This document shows, one piece after another, positions 5,698 to 8,492 of a DNA stretch of 8,492 nt (positions are counted from its first letter, which is position 1; every line of letters begins with the position of its first letter). The notes below the pieces were generated by a model. The model was not told the DNA's origin and did no database searches. It worked only from the letters and a program-made list of their open reading frames with translations. The stretch is from Nitrososphaerota archaeon. Its GTDB lineage: Archaea; Thermoproteota; Nitrososphaeria; Nitrososphaerales; Gagatemarchaeaceae. Location: the NCBI GenBank assembly GCA_003135575.1, contig PLCG01000116.1, positions 1 through 8,492 on the forward strand. Reading direction: 5' to 3'. The translations under genes were made by a program, and so were the position numbers.

Positions 5698-6744
5698 TCA
5701 GATAGACGTCGCGGACTGCTCGTGGAGCCTCCAGATCTCGTCGATGGGGGGCCCGTTCAGCACTTCCGCCTTACCGTCCCTCGCGAAGAGTACCTTCCCC
5801 TTTGTGAAGCGCCCTATTGGAGTCGCGCGCGATCCGACAGAAGCAATAGCGTCCTTGACTCGCGCCTCCTTTCCTTTCTCGACTGCCAGAAGCAGCGTGC
5901 CAGAGCTGATCAACTTCAAGGAGTCTACGCCGACCGCGGAGCAGATGACCCTGGTCGCCTTCGAGACTGGGATGTCCCTCTCCGCGACCTTCAGGCCTAA
6001 CCCCGAAGCCGCGCCCATCTCGTAGATGGCGCCCAGCACCCCTCCCTCGGTGCAGTCGTGCATGGCGTGGACCGCCCCGGTCCGGTAGGCTATGGTGGCC
6101 TCGTCCACGACGCTGAACTTCTCAAAGTATCTTTGGGCGGCCATCACCGTCTCCTTCCCCAGCTTCTTGTTGAACCTGGGGTCCGTCCCGATTATCGCGG
6201 TCCCCTCGACGCCCGCGGTCTTCGTCATCATCAGCGTGTCGCCCTCCCTCCCCCCAGCCGCGGTCACGTACGAGTCCGCCATTGCGAAGGACGTCGTGAC
6301 GACGATAGGCCTGTGGAGCCCCGGGCTGAGCTCGGTGTGCCCTCCCACAATCGCGATCCCCAGCGCCTTGGCGGTCCGGTGCATCTCCGACGACAGCGCC
6401 TTCACGTCTCCCTCGGAAGCATCCTCGGGCAGGAGTATTATCGACTGCATGAACTCAGGCCTGTTCCCGCTGGTCGCGACGTCGTTCGCGCTGACGTTGA
6501 CCGCGTACCACCCGGCCCTCTCGCTTACTCCAGTGATGGGGTCAGACGACACGATGAGGAACTTGCCCTTCGCCTTGGCCCCTCCGAGCCTGACGACCCC
6601 AAAGTCCAGACCGAGCGACGGCTCGACCACGACCTTCCCTGACCTCGCCCCGGTCATCCCGAAGAGGTGCCGCTTCATCACCTCGGGAGGGAGCTTCCCC
6701 AGAGAGAGCCTCAAGCGCTCTACCTTTTTGGAAACCAACGACAA
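5698..6744 (-). CDS. AIR-synthase-related (PurM/HypE superfamily) protein
   Basis: This belongs to the PurM/ThiL/SelD/HypE fold, ATP-binding enzymes that phosphorylate or dehydrate amide, acyl or carbamoyl substrates; the substrate here is unknown. In order: an N-terminal GKLPPEV segment (16-22), LGLDFGV with Asp47 in the usual Mg-ATP position, SSDPITG (66-72), NVSANDVATSG (83-93), GGHTE (134-138), MHDCTEGGVLGAIYEM (228-243) and a closing SSGTLLLAV (280-288). It lacks the C-terminal P-R-I-C tail that HypE uses for carbamoyl/cyano transfer and the N-terminal Cys/Sec loop of SelD, so it is best called an AIR-synthase-like protein. At 348 residues it is normal for the family. The TTG at 6744 has no Shine-Dalgarno. 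TTG at 6714, preceded by an AAGGTAGAG run, would give MRLSLGKLPPEV and is a good alternative. It follows the unknown 121-aa gene by 10 nt without a promoter of its own, so the two are probably co-transcribed. Confidence 0.88.
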   Translation of the reverse strand: MSLVSKKVERLRLSLGKLPPEVMKRHLFGMTGARSGKVVVEPSLGLDFGVVRLGGAKAKGKFLIVSSDPITGVSERAGWYAVNVSANDVATSGNRPEFMQSIILLPEDASEGDVKALSSEMHRTAKALGIAIVGGHTELSPGLHRPIVVTTSFAMADSYVTAAGGREGDTLMMTKTAGVEGTAIIGTDPRFNKKLGKETVMAAQRYFEKFSVVDEATIAYRTGAVHAMHDCTEGGVLGAIYEMGAASGLGLKVAERDIPVSKATRVICSAVGVDSLKLISSGTLLLAVEKGKEARVKDAIASVGSRATPIGRFTKGKVLFARDGKAEVLNGPPIDEIWRLHEQSATSI

Positions 6745-6754
6745 CGAAGGGGCT

Positions 6755-7120
6755 CTACTGTCCCTTCTGCTGCTCCTTCAGCCACTTGGCAGCGCCGCTG
6801 TAGACGGGGTTGTTGCTAAGGTCGATCACGGGGATGATGACGCTCGTCTCCTTGTATGAGAGGCTGGGCTTGTACTCCAGCATCTCTGAGTACCCCACCC
6901 AGAGCCAGTGCACCCGCCCGTCCAGGTTCTCCTTCGTGATCATCTCGTTCTGAGGGAACGTCTCCCTCCACATCACGAGCCCCTCCGACCATTGGAAGTT
7001 TGGCGCGATGCTCCCCACCTGCATGCCGGTGCACCTGAGCCTGACCATGTCGTCGAGAGAGAACCGCTGGTGCTCGTGGACTATGAGCTCCTCGTAGGGC
7101 TTGAACGTGACTTTGACCAA
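6755..7120 (-). CDS. Conserved-looking hypothetical protein, 121 aa
   Basis: I do not recognise this gene. The product is soluble, with no membrane segment or cysteine-pair motif. It has a clustered tryptophan/aromatic core (W44, W51, W72, W74, with Y77 and Y83) and one cysteine (C30), and ends in a charged tail KWLKEQQKGQ. The pattern suggests a small alpha/beta or beta-barrel domain, but I assign no function. The start is TTG at 7120. No Shine-Dalgarno precedes it, while a TATA-like TTAAAAG at 7156-7150 (minus strand) lies about 32 nt upstream, again fitting a leaderless TTG start. The stop is 10 nt before the AIR-synthase-like gene in the same direction, so the pair probably forms one transcript and may share a pathway. 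The gene upstream (DUF151 protein) ends at 7163, so this gene's promoter sits at or in that gene's 3' end. Confidence 0.72.
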   Translation of the reverse strand: MVKVTFKPYEELIVHEHQRFSLDDMVRLRCTGMQVGSIAPNFQWSEGLVMWRETFPQNEMITKENLDGRVHWLWVGYSEMLEYKPSLSYKETSVIIPVIDLSNNPVYSGAAKWLKEQQKGQ

Positions 7121-7149
7121 GAACGTCAGGCCGCTCTACTTTCCCAGAG

Positions 7150-7165
7150 CTTTTAACTTATTTCA
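7150..7165 (-). promoter_or_regulatory. TATA-like promoter overlapping the upstream gene's stop
   Basis: Read on the minus strand, TGAAATAAGTTAAAAG starts with the TGA stop of the DUF151 gene and contains two A/T-rich boxes. TTAAAAG (centre about 7153) is about 33 nt from the TTG at 7120, fitting a leaderless start. The TGAAATAAG part matches the promoter elements at 2678 and 3935, but is 45 nt, not 35, from its TTG. Confidence 0.45.
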
Positions 7166-7573
7166 GCGCTCTAACAGCGACCGATGCAGGAGTATCGGCG
7201 CGTCGTAGAAGAGCGCGATGGCTATCGCGTCCGAGGCCCGGTACCCGCGCAGGAGCATCTCCTTCCCGCGTCCCACGAACTGGAGGTCGGACCTCAGCAC
7301 GCTCCCCGAGGGAAAGACCTCGATCCCGGCGAGGTGGAGCCCCTCCTTCTCGGCGAACTCCTCGATGATGTTGTAGACGGAAGGGATCGACGAGCGGTCG
7401 CCCTTGTCGAACCTCGACATGTGCACCGCGGTCTCCCCCGAGAAGGCGCGCATGGTGAAGGTCTCGTCGGTCTGAGACTTTAGCAATACGAGCCCCTCTA
7501 GCCCGTCCTCATCCGCGAACCCAACCTCCGAGACTTTGACCAGGACGAAATCGTTCACCTTCGTCTCTGCCAT
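7163..7573 (-). CDS. Bifunctional nuclease (DUF151) domain protein
   Basis: The 136-residue product matches the DUF151/bifunctional nuclease domain (Pfam PF02577), found in bacteria, plants and archaea; some plant members have been reported to cleave both RNA and DNA. Visible are the first strand FVLVKVSEVG (9-18), the L-V-L-L-K strand (28-32), a helix after SFSGET-like residues (44-52) where family members read ExxAI, the helix IPSVYNIIEEFAEKEGL (63-79) where relatives have P-x-T-H-D, and the signature YRASDAIAIAL (111-121) followed by APILLHRSLLE (125-135). Relatives usually read R-P-S-D-A. The His-Asp of the usual THDL motif is absent here, so nuclease activity is uncertain. ATG at 7573 is supported by a TTTTAAAA box centred about 29 nt upstream and no Shine-Dalgarno, giving a leaderless mRNA. 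The gene is the first of its own transcription unit, 39 nt after the helical protein gene. Confidence 0.82.
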   Translation of the reverse strand: MAETKVNDFVLVKVSEVGFADEDGLEGLVLLKSQTDETFTMRAFSGETAVHMSRFDKGDRSSIPSVYNIIEEFAEKEGLHLAGIEVFPSGSVLRSDLQFVGRGKEMLLRGYRASDAIAIALFYDAPILLHRSLLER

Positions 7574-7596
7574 GGCTGGGAAAACATTGCCCGGGC

Positions 7597-7606
7597 CTTT
7601 TAAAAC
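7597..7606 (-). promoter_or_regulatory. TATA-like promoter of the DUF151 gene
   Basis: The A/T-rich TTTTAAAA at 7598-7605 is centred about 29 nt from the ATG at 7573. It stands out in a GC-rich gap of 39 nt, and no Shine-Dalgarno lies before the ATG. Together these point to a leaderless minus-strand transcript. Confidence 0.6.
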
Positions 7607-7612
7607 TAATCC

Positions 7613-7921
7613 TTACTTCGTCGAGGAGAACTCTTTCCTCACGGCCTCTATCGATCTCTCCGTGACGGCGAGGCCCTCGCGCACGTCCCCGACCCGGTCG
7701 TACTTCAGGCCGACGGTGATCATGTTGACGAAGAGCTGCATCTCCTTCATCTTGGGCATCGTCTCCGGGCGCTCGCGGCCCAGCCTCCCGATCTCGTTGT
7801 TGAGCGCGAAGATGTCCTGGAACGACTGCTCCCTCGCCGACTCGTCTCCCTCGATGGCCTTCTCGGCTGAGGACTTTACGCGGGAGAACGCGGCATGGAT
7901 GTCGTCTACTCTTCGCATCAT
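7613..7921 (-). CDS. Small helical hypothetical protein, 102 aa
   Basis: I do not recognise a family. The 102-residue product is almost entirely amphipathic helix by composition, rich in Glu, Arg, Lys and Ala, with no cysteine, no tryptophan and no membrane segment, so a helical bundle or oligomerising protein is likely. It begins with two ATG codons (7921 and 7918). An in-frame TAG (7927-7925) closes the frame just upstream, so the start cannot be earlier. Neither a TATA-like box at the leaderless distance nor a clear Shine-Dalgarno is visible. It lies 53 nt after the DUF59 gene and is probably on the same transcript; the gap holds a short ORF in the same frame (see findings). It is followed by the separate DUF151 unit. 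Confidence 0.7.
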   Translation of the reverse strand: MMRRVDDIHAAFSRVKSSAEKAIEGDESAREQSFQDIFALNNEIGRLGRERPETMPKMKEMQLFVNMITVGLKYDRVGDVREGLAVTERSIEAVRKEFSSTK

Positions 7922-7974
7922 GAGCTAAATCATGCCGCCCGAAGACGCTCCGACCTGCAGAGCGTCCTTCGCTG

Positions 7975-8313
7975 TCACTTTGGGCTTGAGGCTGGCTGCT
8001 GCGGTGGGGCCTGCGGCTTGTTGACCTGCTTGTTGACCGCGTCCGCGAGGTAGTGCCCCTTGACCATGACCTTGACGTCCTTCACGCCCTTGACCTGCAG
8101 AGCGTAGTTCTTCATGTCCTGCGAGATCTTCAACGCGAAGATCGGCGGGCAGTAGGGCGTCGTCGCGTGGTACTCGATGTTGACTACCCCGTCCACGGCC
8201 TCGAGCTTGTCGATGAGGTTCATCTCCACGATGGGCATGCCGATCTCGGGGTCCACGACCTTGGCGAGCTGGCGCTGAACCTCCTTCATATCGATCTCTT
8301 CGACTGCGGACAT
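7975..8313 (-). CDS. MIP18/DUF59-family metal-sulfur cluster assembly protein
   Basis: The 112-residue product is a stand-alone MIP18/DUF59 domain (PaaD/SufT-like), a family that helps insert or mature iron-sulfur clusters in target proteins in the cytoplasm. Visible are the opening helix and hallmark VVDPEIGMPIVEMNLI (19-34), a strand G-V-V-N-I-E-Y (42-48), the TTPYCPP segment with the conserved Cys55, and the closing helix and strand VKGVKDVKVMVKG (74-86). After about residue 92 comes an odd tail, with VNK-QVNK repeated and then a Pro/Gln/Ser-rich stretch ending QPASSPK, which looks disordered and unlike the core. The 12-bp tandem duplication and an open alternative frame in this tail are described separately. 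ATG at 8313 has a TAAATAA box about 28 nt upstream and no Shine-Dalgarno, so a leaderless mRNA is likely. Confidence 0.88.
   Translation of the reverse strand: MSAVEEIDMKEVQRQLAKVVDPEIGMPIVEMNLIDKLEAVDGVVNIEYHATTPYCPPIFALKISQDMKNYALQVKGVKDVKVMVKGHYLADAVNKQVNKPQAPPQQPASSPK
8016..8038. repeat. 12-bp-period tandem duplication in the DUF59 tail
   Basis: GCTTGTTGACC occurs at 8016-8026 and again at 8028-8038, separated by one base, so the period is 12 bp and frame is kept. On the minus strand it encodes the VNKQ/VNKP pair near residues 93-100. It looks like a small in-frame duplication in a disordered tail. Confidence 0.75.
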
Positions 8314-8337
8314 ACTGGAAACGAAGCGTTTTCGGAG

Positions 8338-8344
8338 TTATTTA
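8338..8344 (-). promoter_or_regulatory. TATA-like promoter of the DUF59 gene
   Basis: On the minus strand TAAATAA is centred about 28 nt before the ATG at 8313, in the 50-nt gap between the partial right-edge gene and the DUF59 gene. No Shine-Dalgarno is visible. The spacing matches leaderless archaeal transcription. Confidence 0.55.
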
Positions 8345-8363
8345 GGGGTTTGCGACCCTCGGC

Positions 8364-8492
8364 CTAGCCGTAGATCCCTGTGCGCTCGCGGGGGACCGCG
8401 GGGAGCCCCTCCTGCGGAGCCTTGCTCTCCATGGCCTTGGCTCGGGCAACAAGCTCCTTCAGGTCGATGTCGACGCCGAGCATCTCGTCGTC
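8364..8492 (-). CDS. C-terminal end of an unknown protein, possibly PAC2-like (partial)
   Basis: The minus-strand frame is open from the right edge to a TAG at 8366-8364, giving the last 42 residues of a protein whose start is outside the window. The fragment reads MLGVDIDLKELVARAKAMES, then a Pro/Glu-rich stretch, and ends RERTGIYG. A Leu-Gly-x-(D/E)-I-D-L helix cap followed by a charged helix and a short aromatic/Gly end resembles the C-terminus of archaeal PAC2/DUF75 proteasome-assembly-chaperone-like proteins. That is a memory-based resemblance on few residues and could be wrong. Its coding character is supported by the open frame, charged-helix composition and position 50 nt before the DUF59 gene in the same direction. 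Confidence 0.5.
   Translation of the reverse strand, partial: DDEMLGVDIDLKELVARAKAMESKAPQEGLPAVPRERTGIYG

Noticed and set aside
5698..6744. Identity as HypE or selenophosphate synthetase (SelD)
   Set aside because: The C-terminal P-R-I-C tail of HypE and the N-terminal Cys/Sec-containing loop of SelD are both absent, and no hydrogenase or selenium genes are nearby.
6058..6859. Long plus-strand open frames (194 and 255 codons) opposite the AIR-synthase-like gene
   Set aside because: The minus strand encodes a protein with clear ordered PurM-fold motifs. The opposite frames are stop-free because of high GC and show no recognisable domain.
8344..8358. Weak hairpin (AGGG...CCCT) after the right-edge gene as a terminator
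   Set aside because: The stem is only 4 bp with an unpaired G and no T-run follows on the minus strand. The A/T-rich part is better explained as the next gene's TATA box.
1..8492. CRISPR array, tRNA/rRNA, insertion sequence or prophage
   Set aside because: No regularly spaced repeats, tRNA-like cloverleafs, rRNA-like stretches, transposase motifs or terminal inverted repeats were seen on reading both strands.

Overview
The window reads as a compact, GC-rich piece of an archaeal chromosome. The gene content points to archaea: a MoaD/SAMP-type ubiquitin-like protein, an HxlR winged-helix regulator, an AIR-synthase-like PurM-fold enzyme, a MIP18/DUF59 iron-sulfur factor, a DUF151 bifunctional-nuclease-domain protein and a possible PAC2-type fragment. 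So do the promoters: A/T-rich TATA-like boxes lie about 27-32 nt before many start codons, which suggests leaderless mRNAs, and several of those starts are TTG. I cannot fix the lineage. A Thermoproteota/Nitrososphaeria-like or Thermoplasmata-like uncultured archaeon would fit, but this is inference. No rRNA, tRNA, CRISPR or insertion sequence was seen.

Layout, left to right. (1) 2-2212 (+): the 3' part of an MMPL/RND-family membrane transporter cut by the left edge. (2) 2224-3156: a four-helix membrane protein (-) and an HxlR-type regulator (+) diverge from a 57-nt gap that holds one central TATA-like element flanked by a 5-bp inverted repeat. (3) 3153-5363: a zinc-ribbon-like protein of unknown function (-) diverges, again around one central TATA-like element, from a two-gene unit encoding a MoaD/ThiS-type beta-grasp protein and a seven-Asp-box beta-propeller protein. 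(4) 5364-5695 (+): a small membrane protein behind a leader that can form two hairpins. (5) 5698-8492 (-): a run of six minus-strand genes. Read in the direction of transcription these are a partial gene (possibly PAC2-like), a DUF59 protein, a small helical protein, a DUF151 protein, an unknown 121-aa protein and an AIR-synthase-like protein. The run appears to be split into several promoter units.

How the parts may work together. HxlR regulators often control the gene divergent from them, so the four-helix membrane protein is the first candidate target. The MoaD-like protein and the propeller overlap by a few bases or nearly so, and are almost certainly co-translated. The MoaD-like protein has its diglycine followed by a 13-residue tail, which would require processing before any conjugation or sulfur transfer. 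The minus-strand cluster looks like housekeeping genes (Fe-S assembly, nuclease-like, ATP-dependent PurM-fold enzyme).

The most noteworthy signals are the two near-identical TGAWATAAGC promoter elements placed exactly 35 nt before TTG starts in divergent gene pairs, the ubiquitin-like/propeller pair with its internal diglycine, and the structured leader at 5411-5476 that also holds a possible leaderless 10-codon ORF.
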